A DNA stretch of 64,000 nt from contig NC_053118.1 of assembly GCF_010015445.1 (NCBI RefSeq), positions 14,262,937 through 14,326,936 on the forward strand, given 5' to 3'. The stretch comes from Perca fluviatilis (taxonomy: Eukaryota > Chordata > Actinopteri > Perciformes > Percidae). This document shows positions 13,165 to 23,621 of the stretch, piece by piece; position 1 is the first letter of the stretch; each line of letters begins with the position of its first letter. The notes under the pieces were generated by a model. The model was given only the letters and a program-made list of their open reading frames with translations. It made no database searches and was not told where the DNA came from. The position numbers and the translations under genes are program-made.

Positions 13165-13425
13165 ACGCGTTTGTGACTGAACTACCAGCTTTCCGAACCA
13201 ATCAGCGCCTGGTGAGGAGCTACTGGCAGCTACGGGTGTAGTTTACTGTAGGTGTGTGTGACGGCAGCAACAAAACAACAATTGTGGACGTGATAGACAG
13301 ATGGTTCATCCAATCATCTGCCAGGTATTTCTGGAAAGTGCCTGCCCTTTTTCAAACAGTTTCCAATGAAGGCTTCTCAGATGGTTCTGTGTAACAAACC
13401 ATGTGGCGCGTCAGGTTAGGACTGA
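13165..13425. repeat. probable fragment of a dispersed repeat
   Basis: GC-richer than its surroundings, with CCAATCAGCGC-type and GTGGACGTGATAGACAG-type phrases that I associate with repetitive fish DNA. No termini or duplication seen within the window, so the call is weak. Confidence 0.35.
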
Positions 13426-13613
13426 GGGGCAGAAATCGAAAAATACTTTTTTTTTTAACATTTTTAAATTGGTAATTGTTGTGGCACAAAAAAAGTCTAA
13501 AACAATACAAGGCTGGAAAAATATATTTCAAAACTAAATAAATTTTTATATAAATAGAAAATGTATATATTATGTTGTGACCTCTCCCTCTTTTTCTCTT
13601 TCCATCTCTGCAG

Positions 13614-13801
13614 CAGTCCTATGCTCCTCCCCCTCCGCCCATGGCTCCGCCCAGCCCTGGCACCACAGGAGGAGGAGGTGGTGGTGGTGGAGGAGGAGGT
13701 CATGGAGGAGGGCTAGTGGAGCAGCTTAGTAAGACCAACCTGTACATCAGAGGCCTTCCGCCTGCCACCACCGACCAGGACCTCATCAAACTCTGCCAGC
13801 C
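13614..13801 (+). CDS. rbms3: rbms3 internal coding exon: Pro/Gly-rich linker and start of RRM1
   Basis: This exon encodes 62 codons plus two bases (CC) of a split Pro codon. It opens with [16 protein letters not shown], then 11 consecutive glycines (13668-13700), HGGG, and the family signature [21 protein letters not shown]2 of the first RNA-recognition motif is LYIRGL at 13740-13757. The acceptor is a tandem CAGCAG after a strong polypyrimidine tract (about 13580-13610), so the exon may start at 13614 (Gln included) or 13617. The donor is GTGAGT at 13802. RBMS proteins (MSSP/SCR family) bind AU-rich RNA and single-stranded DNA. Human RBMS3 has a Ser/Asn-rich stretch where this exon has polyglycine. 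DLIKLCQ favours RBMS3 over RBMS1 or RBMS2, which carry DLVKLCQ. Confidence 0.93.
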
Positions 13802-14208
13802 GTGAGTTCTATTCTATTCTATTCTGTTCTGTACTGTTTAGTTCTGTTCGGCTTAATCTGACCATGTCCTCGCTCTGCATAATTATGCATCCTTCAGTGC
13901 AGCTGAGCTCAGTTCATTCCTGCTCTGTTCAGTTTAGCTTGTGGTAATTCGTTTTGCGTGAGTCCAAAAGCAGCTTATAATGAGTATCAACAGTTTGCTC
14001 TTGACCTTTCTGCCCAAACCCCCCTGTGCTTCCTCAGAGGAAAAAACACAACCCAGCTGGGCCTAACCCATCCGCTCCCTTCTGCACTGGGTCATCGGCA
14101 CACACACACACACATATGCTGCACAAGGACAGACACATGTATCCTTTTATCCATCAGCAGAACATGTAATCCCGTCAGCAAAACATTTCTTCACAGGAAA
14201 AGGGGGGT

Positions 14209-15096
14209 CTAACTGCGTGTCAATCACTGCTCATGCACACACATTCATTCTCCCTTGTGGGGGGGAGGGGCTTAGGTGACCGGTAGGGCTGGGCATCGTT
14301 CAAAATCTTTCGATCCGGTGCCAATTTCGATACCTCAGTTTCGATGCCGGTTCCTAACGATATTTTTTTCGATACCATATGTTTTAAAATCCATTTCAAC
14401 ATCAACAAAAATACATTAAACACAATGCTTTTATTTTCAACTTTAATTGTGAATCTAAACAGTTCAAAATTCTGGTAAAACTGCTCACTCAGAGTAACAT
14501 TATTAAAAGTACCTTGTCTTACAAGCTCAGCCTGTCAGTCAGTCATCAGGGCAGAGAAACCACCGTTGTGCCTGCTTGTCTAAGCGGAAGTGCAACATCA
14601 ACAGCACCGCCAACGCTTTCGCCTCTCTATTAATATCATATCGCAGCAAATGCTGTCTGCGTGAAGTTTAGGACAACTGTAACCACACTTGAAACCATTT
14701 TATCGTCGTTGCTGTGACTCACTGTGACTTCAACAAAACTGCAGAGTCGACAACGTAGTTTACTCAGTCCGCACCTCTCCGTGTGTGTGTGTGTTTGTGT
14801 GTGTGTGTCGGTTGGAGCTTTATTCTCTGTCAATATGCAGAGAGGAAAGATAAGCTTATGCTTACGCGTTCAGACGCTTTTGGAACCGAAATTTAGCACA
14901 GAAAGATTAATAATTTTTCAATACTCATAGGATCGGAATTTGTTTTTGGTGCCATAAAAGTATCGACGTTCGGTACCCAGCCCTAGAGACCGGTTTGGGC
15001 TTTAGCGGAAAGGGGGGGAGGGATTGAGAAGTTGTTGATGTTAAAATCTTTTGGCTAAGTCCTGGATCTTCACAATCCTACCTACAGCACCTTTAA
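14209..15096 (+). mobile_element. TTAA-type element family A, copy 2, deleted and invaded by a hAT-like element
   Basis: The right part (GAGACCGGTTTGGGC, then TTCACAATCCTACCTACAGCACCTTTAA, read in pieces) aligns with 2289-2397 of copy 1 and ends in TTAA at 15093-15096. The left part, about 14209-14283, matches two non-adjacent pieces of copy 1 (about 1848-1890 and 2270-2300), so the interior and left terminus are deleted. It hosts the hAT-like insertion at 14284-14985. Same orientation as copy 1. Confidence 0.75.
14284..14985 (+). mobile_element. hAT-like non-autonomous transposon, GGTACC family, copy 1
   Basis: Inverted termini TAGGGCTGGGCATCG and CGGTACCCAGCCCTA are flanked by an 8-bp direct repeat, GTGACCGG (14276-14283) and GAGACCGG (14986-14993), one mismatch. 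An 8-bp duplication is the hallmark of the hAT superfamily. There is no intact transposase. A (GT)n run (14779-14808) lies inside, at the same place as the GT array in the truncated relative at 46398-46604. A third copy, reversed, is at 58811-59297. Confidence 0.85.
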
Positions 15097-15104
15097 TGTT
15101 TAGG

Positions 15105-15545
15105 CTTGCTACACGTAAATATCATTGAATTTATCAGCCGTGGAAAGTAACTATGCCATACTTCAATACAACTGTAAGGTACTTTTAATTATTAAAGTAG
15201 AGTATTTTCATTTTCTCCTACTTGCCTATTGTACGTTTTACTTCTCTATTTTTTATAGCTTTAGTTAATTTGCATATTCATATTAAATATACAAAATATT
15301 ATAGATAATCAATGATGTATTAAAGTGGATAAAGATGAGACTTTATTGATCCAGTGGTGAAATCCCCAAGCTACCTGCCAAGTCAAACTTCCGCTGTTAT
15401 TTTGGTGAAAGAAACTCAAAAGTAATGCAAAAGTAGTGCAAAGCATTACAATTCCGAGACAGTAATACTGTAATCTAACTCTCAAATGACAGTAACTAGT
15501 AATCTATAATGTATTACATTTTGGAAGTTATTTGCCCAACACTGG
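15105..15545. repeat. degraded repeat ending in CCCAACACTGG
   Basis: The right part (15440-15545) has TAATACTGTAATCTAACTC, CAGTAACTAGTAATCTATAA and a terminal TTATTTGCCCAACACTGG. These resemble the end of a dispersed fish DNA element that begins CAGTGTTGGGCAA. The left terminus is not clear. It abuts the TTAA-flanked element at 15549. Confidence 0.5.
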
Positions 15546-15922
15546 TCTTTAAAGTGCCCATATTATGCTCATTTTCAGGTTCATAATTGTATTTTGAGGT
15601 TGTACCAGAATAGGTTTACATGGTTTAATTTTCATAAAACACCATATTATATTATTATTATATTATACATATATTTTTGTTGTACTGCACATTGCTGCAG
15701 CTACTCTTTTCACCCTGTGTGTTTTAGCTACAGAGTGAGGCATCACACTTCTATTCCATCTCTGTTGGGAGTCGCACATGCGCAGTAGCTAGGTAAGGAC
15801 TACTGGCTAGCTACTATTACTAGCTAGCTAGCGGCGCTAGCAGCAGCGCTAGCAGACGAGGGACACGTAAGTAGTTCTATACAATTTCTTTTGTAAATTA
15901 GGGTGAACTTGTGTGTATTGTA

Positions 15923-16073
15923 GCAGTGTTTTGCCATTGAGAACGAGGTGGCTAACCGCCGCTGCTAGCGCCGCTGCTAGCGCCGCTGCTAGCACCGCTG
16001 CTAGTGCCGCTGCTAGCGCCGCTGCTAGCACCGCTAGCAGTTAGCCACCTCGTTCTGAATGGCAAAACACTGC
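15923..16073. repeat. 12-bp minisatellite enclosed by a 34-bp inverted repeat
   Basis: Between 15957 and 16038 the unit GCCGCTGCTAGC and variants are repeated about six to seven times. The array is bracketed by inverted arms (15923-15956 and 16040-16073) reading GCAGTGTTTTGCCATT followed by GAACGAGGTGGCTAAC, differing at one position. Related GCTAGC-rich sequence occurs just upstream at 15815-15855. Confidence 0.92.
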
Positions 16074-16179
16074 GCAGGTATTCCACGCAAAGTTGGAAGT
16101 GCGCCCTCGTTTAGAAGAACTCTCCCGGCTAATCCTGCCTTGTACTGACCAAGGGGGTAAGAAAACGTCTGGCAAGCAT

Positions 16180-16478
16180 AGCTCCTATGGCACCATTTTG
16201 ATGCTAACAAGCACTCACCCCCCGTTAGCATCCCATTGACTGCCATTCATTTTGACGTCACTTTGACAGCGAATAACTCTACATCTGAAGTGTTTATAGA
16301 CTTTATTTGTCCATTGTTTATTTCTAAAGAAACATGACAATGTATAAAAGGCTCCAATACCTTGTATCTCAAGTTATAGCTCTGTAGTAGACGTTTTTGT
16401 AAAAATAGGCTAACGATTGTGTCATAACCACGCAACTCACTGTTGCATAGTAGAGGAATTACCGTATAGTACAGGAGA
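16180..16478 (+). repeat. dispersed repeat segment, copy 1 of 2
   Basis: From about TAGCTCCTATGGCACC to AGTACAGGAGAA, this roughly 300-bp block is about 90 percent alike to 43582-43887 in the same orientation. It lies within the TTAA element 15549-16704, so it is either part of that family or an older insertion in it. Confidence 0.85.
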
Positions 16479-17707
16479 AGCTCGCAGGCAGTTTCGACAT
16501 ATATTAGCTGTATAAGTTTAATTACTAATGTTAACTAGCATTTTAGTTAGCAATAATTAGCCTGTGGCCATGTTATCTCCTTACATATACCTACGCTCTC
16601 CGATGTTTTTTATCCAAGTTTGTATTCATGTGGAAGCACCGGAGACACAAAATAACACCCCAAATCCCAGAAAAGGTGTTTTTTTTCATAATATGGGCAC
16701 TTAAACATATATGCCAACGGTTTTGGAAATGTATTGTTTAAAGACTATATTACATATAGGACATATCCACTCATTCCATAAAAGAAGTAGTAAAACTAGA
16801 ATTAATAGAAATGTAATTGCATTGTAGTCAATGCTACCAAGTGATACAGCACAATTTAAAATATAAAGCTTTATTACAACTGATCTGCAAGATTTATAGT
16901 AGGGCTGATGAAGGCTCATCACTATCCACCAGCAGCTAGGTTACGTCTGAACAAGTTCTGATACAGTGTTTATTTTAACCCACTGTGCTTTGGCAGCAGC
17001 AATTGTTGTACACAGTTTGTGTTGTAAATGCCCGATTGCTCTTTGTTTAAACGCTAAAAACATTGAGGTTGAAAGTTCTGGAAGACAGAAACAGTCTCAC
17101 CACAAGGTCCCCTCTGCTGCTTTCAGTCATTTCCCTTGATCTCCCTCAACAGATGGAGTTTAAAAGAATAGAATTAGAAAGATAAAAATGCTAAAAATAG
17201 CAAAGTATAGTCGTTTCTCTAGTGGATTTTGTTGTTTCCCGTCATTTTGGATACAAAGAGGATTATAAAAAAATTTAACTTTGAATGAAACCTTTAACTA
17301 AAATCTGCAGATTATATTTTTCTTAAAACAGTATTAACACATCTTACCCAACTGGATTGTTATTATCAGTAATTTGCATTAAATGACTTTGATAGGAATA
17401 CTTGAATACTTGATTGAGACATTGTTATTGAGCATGTATTCTTACGTTCACAGCAATATAGCTGAGCATATCTGATCTTTTTGTTAATATATGGGTGAAT
17501 GATGCAAATGATAAACCAGCTCTTCCAGAGAGGTCCTGTTTGCCTCCAGCTATTACCTGATATTATCAAATGTAACTGGAGAATAATATATTGAGCTAAA
17601 TATTCAGCAGGTAAAGGCTTTCGTTGTCTCATCAGAATTTCTAGTTGATCTGATTTTGGAATAAATGGTGGAAAAAAGGTGGATAAAAATGAAATAGTGA
17701 AGACTAT

Positions 17708-17893
<186 letters not shown>

Positions 17894-18256
17894 ATACCTT
17901 GCCCTTCTGCATGTCAGCTGCAGTTCAAGCCTGTTGTATTTCAGCTTAGCCCTGGAGGCGTTCTGGAGAAACAGGGTGAAAAATGGGGGCCAATAAAAGT
18001 TTCATTAGAGGCCCAGTCAGTTTGCCAAGTGGCCAGTAACATTTAGGAAAGGTCAGTGGGGGAGGGGGCCTGTGTGTGCTGTTGGGCAGCAGTCTTTGCC
18101 TTGGCTTTCTAACTCTCTGCGGCTTTCAGAAATACACTGAATAGCAGTTTCCTGTCACTCACTGATGTGACATGCGCGCAAACAAACACACACAAACAGG
18201 CATTTTATTCATGCAAATAGTTACCATGAATAACAGAAGGACAGTCCCTTGACGCT

Positions 18257-18357
<101 letters not shown>

Positions 18358-18765
18358 TTAGCTCAATGTTGTCCTCATCCTTTTTGTTACCAAGCGTGGT
18401 CTTCTTGTGTGTGCTAACCCGCCTACCAGCACCATCCTCTCCTTTCACATTCTGTCATCCTCCTCATTTCCTCCCTCCATCCTTCTCTCTCTCTCTTTCT
18501 CTCTGCCCCTGTCCCTCAGTCTACCCCTCACCCCACTCTCTCTGTCTCTGTGCCAGTTCTCAGAGTGTCAGTGAAAAGTGCTGTTGTCAGCTGACATTTC
18601 CAATCACTCCCCCGGTCGCCCAAACTATGGACACACTTTTAACGTCTGGGGACAGAGCAGAACGTGAGCGGAATCTAAAGCAGAGCACAAGGGCAATTTC
18701 TCTCTCTCTCATTTTAACTGACACTGTCTGTCTCTCTCACGCTTCCTCTGACTCAACACATTGTC

Positions 18766-18767
18766 TG

Positions 18768-18842
<75 letters not shown>
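18766..18842. repeat. (CTAT)n tetranucleotide microsatellite
   Basis: About 18 perfect CTAT units preceded by CTGT units. Confidence 0.98.
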
Positions 18843-18843
<1 letters not shown>

Positions 18844-20539
18844 ACTATCTGCTAGTCTCTAATTCATGATGGAGGGGTTGTATGAGGACAGAAAACTTAA
18901 CGGCTCAAATCCACTAAAAGGAGAAATCACTGAAGACCTATATAAAACACTAAATGACTTCGCAGTCTCTCGTTAATCCTCAGAAGGCTGAGGTAGAAAA
19001 TGCCAATTCATGTAAATTGGAAAAGCGTCCCAACGAATGTGCTTGATATTTGGTAGCAGTTGATTGATGTGAAACCTGAAACCTAGAAATATCTGTCTGT
19101 CCTAAAATGTATTGTCTAGTATTTCATAGACGGATTCCATCTTTAATTATCTTACTGTCTTATTAGCAAAACTCTGTGGACAAGAATTAATTTAAGTAAT
19201 ACGGCTTAAACCTTTTTCTTGAATAGTTGTTGGTAGGTGCCTACCCCGACACCTGTGTCTGACAATTTTAATAACGTTCTTTAACCCATATTTGATCTGT
19301 TCCCTAGCAGCGAATTCCGGTGATGCTGATGCGAAAGTGCCTTAAACCTGTATTCTATCTCATTTCCAGCAAAGGGCAACTCCACTGGCTCCGAAAAGAA
19401 GTCAGTTTCTATAGAGGTCTATGGGAAGTTGACCCTACTTCTCACTTGATTTATTACCTCGGTTTTCTAACAAGTTTATGGTCTCAATCGTTTCAATTCT
19501 GCTTCAATACAGCAGTGGTGGAATGTAACCAAGTACAAATACTTTGTTACTGTACTTATGTACATTTTTCACGTATCTGTACTTTACTTAAGTAGAATCA
19601 ATAGTGCATACTTTTGACTTTTACTTAGTTACATTTTGCAGCAATTATCTATACTTTCTACTCCACTACATTTCTACAACGTTCCGTTACATTTTCGTTA
19701 CATTTTCTGATCAGTTTTTCCCCCTGCCAAAACGTCTTCCTGACCGTCACATGTTTGTCTCACCAGTGAAGTTTGGTTGCCATAGATATATATGGGGCAC
19801 CGCCGGTCCTTCATCTGCTTCCAAGCTGGCTCCGGTGCTCCTGAGCCTGGGCGCAGCGCTGCTGACCCTCGGTAATACAGTCTCCGGTAAAAGTGAAAAT
19901 GTTTTTTTTTTTATTATTCCCGTTTTTAAATCATAGTTGCCATCTATTTCTCTCCACAGCGTCGTTTACTTCTCCGCCAGGCTGCGTTAAGACGCGTTCA
20001 TATCTTATTTATTTGGCTGGACCTCTTCACAGCGCCTCCCCATTTCCGCTGCTTCACACAATTTATTTGCTTACGCTCCCATGGTTAAAGGAAATAAAAC
20101 TGTCTTAAAATACATCCATGAATAAAACCAACTGCATCCTGATTCTAACAACATATTTCCGTTTTATGCTGGTTAGGATATGAACTTTTTTTAAAAGCCA
20201 GGCCTTGTTTGTGGTAGTGGACAGCATGGATACTGTCGAAGCTCAGCATCAAAATAACTGAACCACTCCTTTGTAAATCGCGGGTCGCTAGACACAGTAC
20301 CCTCACTCACCAAGGTGCAAACTAACCAACTAACCAACTTTTTTTTTCTTATTTGCATTTTACCATTTAAAATGGTAATATGCAAATAAGATTAACAGAA
20401 TAAATCGTTATGCAAGTACTTTTGATACTTAAAGTACATTTAAAATCAGGTACTTTTTACTTTTACTTAAGTAGGGTTGTCATTGTGGTACTTCTACTTT
20501 TACTAAACTAAATATGTCTCTGGTTATTTATACTTTTAC

Positions 20540-21445
20540 TTAAAGCGTAACTCTCGCCAAAATGCATCCTAGGGTATTTTTGTGAATGTACGTGAGTCAA
20601 ACTTTAGTTTAAAAGCATATTTAGGACCGAATCGCCACTTTTAAGATTCACCGTATTCTCGTTTTTGGGTCAAATGGCCTTTTGAATTGGAGTGATAGGG
20701 GCACTCTCATGCTAGTCTCAAAATAGCTATTTTCGAAATAGGCTCGACATGAAACTTTGCTTCAAGTATCACCAGGAGCTCTACACCTTAACGCAAGCAT
20801 TGACAACATTCTTTGTGTACACAGATTTACTAAAAAGAAAGTTTCTGAGCAACTCACCGCAGCTGTCCGGCTGCGGCCATTTTATCAGTCAAAAACAATC
20901 GATTTCCGAATGCAACGTAACAGGGAGGAGAGTAAAGACGGAAAGCTCCTAAAGCTTAGTTCCATATAAATGCACGGATAAGTTGTTGTTTTGTCGCTAT
21001 TGAAAAACAATATTGACCTTGTAGTTGAAAAAGGAGCCTCATATGGAGTCTGTTCATTCGCATTCGAATATTGACTCGTTTTGACTGCCGAGGTGGTAGT
21101 GGCCGGAAACAACAACAGCTGCGGTGAGTTGCTCAGAAACTTTCTTTTTAGTAAATCTGTGTACACAAAGAATGTTGTCAATGCTTGCGTTAAGGTGTAG
21201 AGCTCCTGGTGATACTTGAAGCAAAGTTTCATGTTGTGTCGAGCCTTCTTAGTATTTCGAAAATAGCTATTTTGAGACTAGCATGAGAGTGCCCCTAGCT
21301 CTCCCATTCAAAGAGGCCATTTGACCCAAAAACGAGAATACGGTGAATCTTAAAAGTGGGTCCGATCTAATTATGCTTATAAACTAAAATTTGACTCCAC
21401 GCATACTCTCAAAAATACCGATAACAATTGGAAGATACGCTTTAA
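20540..21445. mobile_element. TTAA-flanked foldback transposon nested in the hAT-like element
   Basis: TTAA at 20540-20543 and 21442-21445 bounds inverted ends AGCGTA and TACGCT. Arms of about 325 bp (20540-20865 and about 21115-21445) are nearly identical in inverted orientation. This is why the same peptide start (MKLCFKYHQELYTLTQ) appears on both strands at 20749 and 21232. The unique centre is about 250 bp. The insertion interrupts an ACTTTTACTTAAGTACT stretch of the host element exactly at TTAA. Confidence 0.92.
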
Positions 21446-21454
21446 GTACTGACT

Positions 21455-21690
21455 CCTAATTTCCACTGGTTGCGGAACGGCTATGGCACCCAGTTTTCCT
21501 GCGCGATGTTGTGCAGAACCCAAAAGGCTAAAACAATGTTGCAGACTTTTTCTCCCGTTTATAGTAGGGTCCCCCCCTGCTGATGCAAGACAGAGCAATC
21601 TGCCCTAATCAATCCGATGGAGCGCTCCACCGTGGCCCGTGCGCGTACGTGTGCACTGTTCTGCAACCGGTTGAAATAGCCAGTGAGATT
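21455..21690 (-). pseudogene. PIF/Harbinger-type transposase fragment (C-terminal DDE region)
   Basis: On the minus strand, about 21670 down to 21570 reads AHVRARATVERSIGLIRAD, then LHQQGGTL. This is the hallmark segment around the third catalytic acidic residue of Harbinger transposases (family pattern V-E-R-x-x-G). After a frameshift, QHCFSLLGSAQHRA and KLGAIAVPQPVE align with the following helix. At least two frame breaks and missing N-terminal catalytic residues make it dead. It lies beside the palindromic element inside the hAT-like element, so it is a separate secondary insertion or a captured piece. Confidence 0.7.
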
Positions 21691-23241
21691 CAGTTCTTCC
21701 CCCACCACTGCAATACAGCATGATGTTCATTTAGTAAATTATTATAGAAGATAAAACAGGGGATGGTTTGGGGGCGTGGCTACACCCTGACCTGTCAATG
21801 ATAACAGAGGCTTAGCAATGCTAACCATAGCCATTTGTACATTAAAATAGCTGTGAACTTGTTTCTGAGTGTGTCTCGCTGTGTGTGTTCACTTCATCAA
21901 AGTTAATTGGAACATCTTGGTCACCTAAAAATGTATTGTTCAGTGTTCGGTAGCACCTTGCCAACCTAAGCTAGATAGCTAGTGTTAGCTGGTATTTTAA
22001 GAGAAAGTTTGCTGATTTTCTGTGCTGCCGTAAATACAGATGTACGGCGCCAGTGCCTGGAGGTCCGCATTTACGTTTGCGATTGTAACCACAACCAACA
22101 CTGGCTTGGCCGCGTCATCCTCCCCAGCTCCGCCCTCTTGTCCAAATATGGTCAATTATGGCTCCAAAATACCAAGATAGCGACGGCCAAAATGCAAACA
22201 GCTGGCTTCAAAACGGCAGTCCACAAATCACTGGGTGACATCACGTCCATTATTTTTTACAGTCTATGTTCGTTACACATCTATTTCTGTCACTTGTTGT
22301 GTTTATAACTGAGTGCCAGGCACTAACAGTGTTACCTGCCAAGTGCTCTGCAGAAGAGTCTGAAAGCATGCTCTGTTTTCCCCATTTGAGCTATTATGGA
22401 ATCACACTCCTCTCTATAATGGTCAGATTTTCACCCCACCTCAAGTGTGGCCATTTGGAACAGTTATAAATACTTTTGCCTTCTGACGTGGTCGGACAAC
22501 TCATAGTACCAACTAGCTCTTTTCTAGAAAGTCATGATCTTTTGCCAACACTGGTGTTGTCACACGTAATTTCACTTTAACTACATTGACAAAAAGATCC
22601 TATGTTAAGGATCCTAAATGGAGAATGTATTGAGCTCTCTGAAGAGTTATGGCCAGTGACGTAGTGGAGATTAAACTCATTTAAACTCAATTCACCCTCC
22701 ATGTATTTGAAATAGAGTATTACCCAGCTTTTTGGTCTGACATAAATCTTCATGGCAAAAGTTCACACTAAGGATAGGAAAACAAATTCAACTAAAGCTT
22801 TTTTTGTTTTGTTTATACTTGTGATTGTTTACCTTATGATGACCACATATTTGTGGTCATACAGTACTAGTTTACTGCATGTAATACCAATTCCTGAATG
22901 CACCACCTAACTGGCCTTGCAGACACTGAAACATCATAAAAAGCCCTTTTGGCAGATAAACTTGTTTCAGTGACATCAAGCTATCTTCTGAAGTCATAGC
23001 ACATTGCCTTTTCATCATGGACAAACTCCAAGACTTTATTTCTGTATAGCCTCTGAACATGTTAAACTACATGTGGGGAATGAATTCAAAGACTTCTGAA
23101 GCACTGCACTCTTTCAGTCCCTCCCTCTGTGTGAGTCCAACTGGCAGAGAGAGGGACAAATGAAGGAAGTGCAAGAGACAAGACAACTGCATTGGATCCC
23201 CAATTAGGGGATACCACACACAGAGACCAACCTACGTGCAT

Positions 23242-23267
23242 ACACACACACACACACACACACACAC
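23242..23267. repeat. short (AC)n microsatellite
   Basis: CA array of about 26 bp in a CA-rich neighbourhood (23215-23350). Confidence 0.9.
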
Positions 23268-23515
23268 GCTCAAACACATACACAGCCTCAGACACAACAC
23301 GCACAACTTACAAACTCAGAGAACATGCACATATCCATAATGTATGTACACACTCACAGACATCCTGGAGAGATGTAGAAATGATGTGTGTGTTGGTGTG
23401 TGGCAACTGTGCTTCAGTAGACATCAAACGATGAGCATCCATTGACTGACAGTGCTCCACAAGCAAATGAAAACACAGATCTGACGCTGTGGGGGCCCTC
23501 TGAGGATCAGTCATT

Positions 23516-23528
23516 AACACACACACAC

Positions 23529-23620
<92 letters not shown>
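23516..23620. repeat. (AC)n microsatellite
   Basis: About 105 bp of CA with one AA interruption near 23529. Confidence 0.98.

Positions 23621-23621
<1 letters not shown>

Larger units (their letters stand above)
1..13613 (+). other. rbms3: intron sequence upstream of the first visible rbms3 exon
   Basis: No coding exon is recognisable here. The short N-terminal exon expected for the RBMS family (rich in Tyr, Pro and Gln) was looked for on the plus strand and not seen, so this is read as intron with the first exon left of position 1. The interval holds microsatellites, TTAA-flanked elements, a split SINE and purine- or pyrimidine-rich tracts, each listed separately. I see nothing recognisable in 214-654, 961-1637 (except a poly-C/poly-T run near 1308-1331), 2538-3679, 5391-6129, 6972-7739, 8736-9189, 9561-10194, 11058-11932 and 12611-13164. 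The intronic status is inferred from the strong acceptor at its right edge. Confidence 0.75.
15549..16704. mobile_element. TTAA-flanked transposon, AGTGCCCATATTATG family
   Basis: Inverted ends AGTGCCCATATTATG near 15553 and CATAATATGGGCAC ending at 16700 are flanked by TTAA (15549-15552 and 16701-16704). The right end lacks one T relative to a perfect match. About 1,156 bp, with no coding capacity beyond low-complexity Ala-Leu frames from the internal minisatellite. It contains a hairpin-flanked minisatellite (15923-16073) and a segment duplicated at 43582-43887. Confidence 0.85.
19513..21710 (+). mobile_element. hAT-like element with 8-bp target duplication, carrying nested insertions
   Basis: It begins CAGTGGTGGAATGTAAC and ends TTCCCCCACCACTG, imperfect inverted termini flanked by the exact 8-bp repeat CAATACAG (19505-19512 and 21711-21718). 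Subterminal ACTTAAGTA-rich blocks (19540-19690 and 20410-20540) are typical of a widespread fish family. A palindromic TTAA element (20540-21445) and a Harbinger transposase remnant (about 21455-21690) lie inside. A 43-bp near-palindrome (20348-20390) contains ATTTGCAT and ATGCAAAT. A relative with similar ends is at 35394-35637. No hAT transposase remains. Confidence 0.82.
19314..22268 (+). repeat. unclassified dispersed repeat split by a hAT-like insertion
   Basis: The left piece (about 19314-19504) and right piece (21719-22268) rejoin across the hAT-like element 19513-21710. The 8-bp duplication CAATACAG sits at both breakpoints (19505-19512 and 21711-21718). The right piece has GGGGGCGTGGCTACACC, GGCTTCAAAACGGCAGTCCAC and ends near TTTTTTACAGTCTATG, phrases I associate with an abundant non-coding fish repeat. 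No termini or superfamily could be assigned. Confidence 0.65.

Noticed and set aside
20749..21232. Two open frames on opposite strands with the same N-terminal peptide
   Set aside because: The identity is a consequence of the inverted arms of the foldback element 20540-21445, not of duplicated genes.
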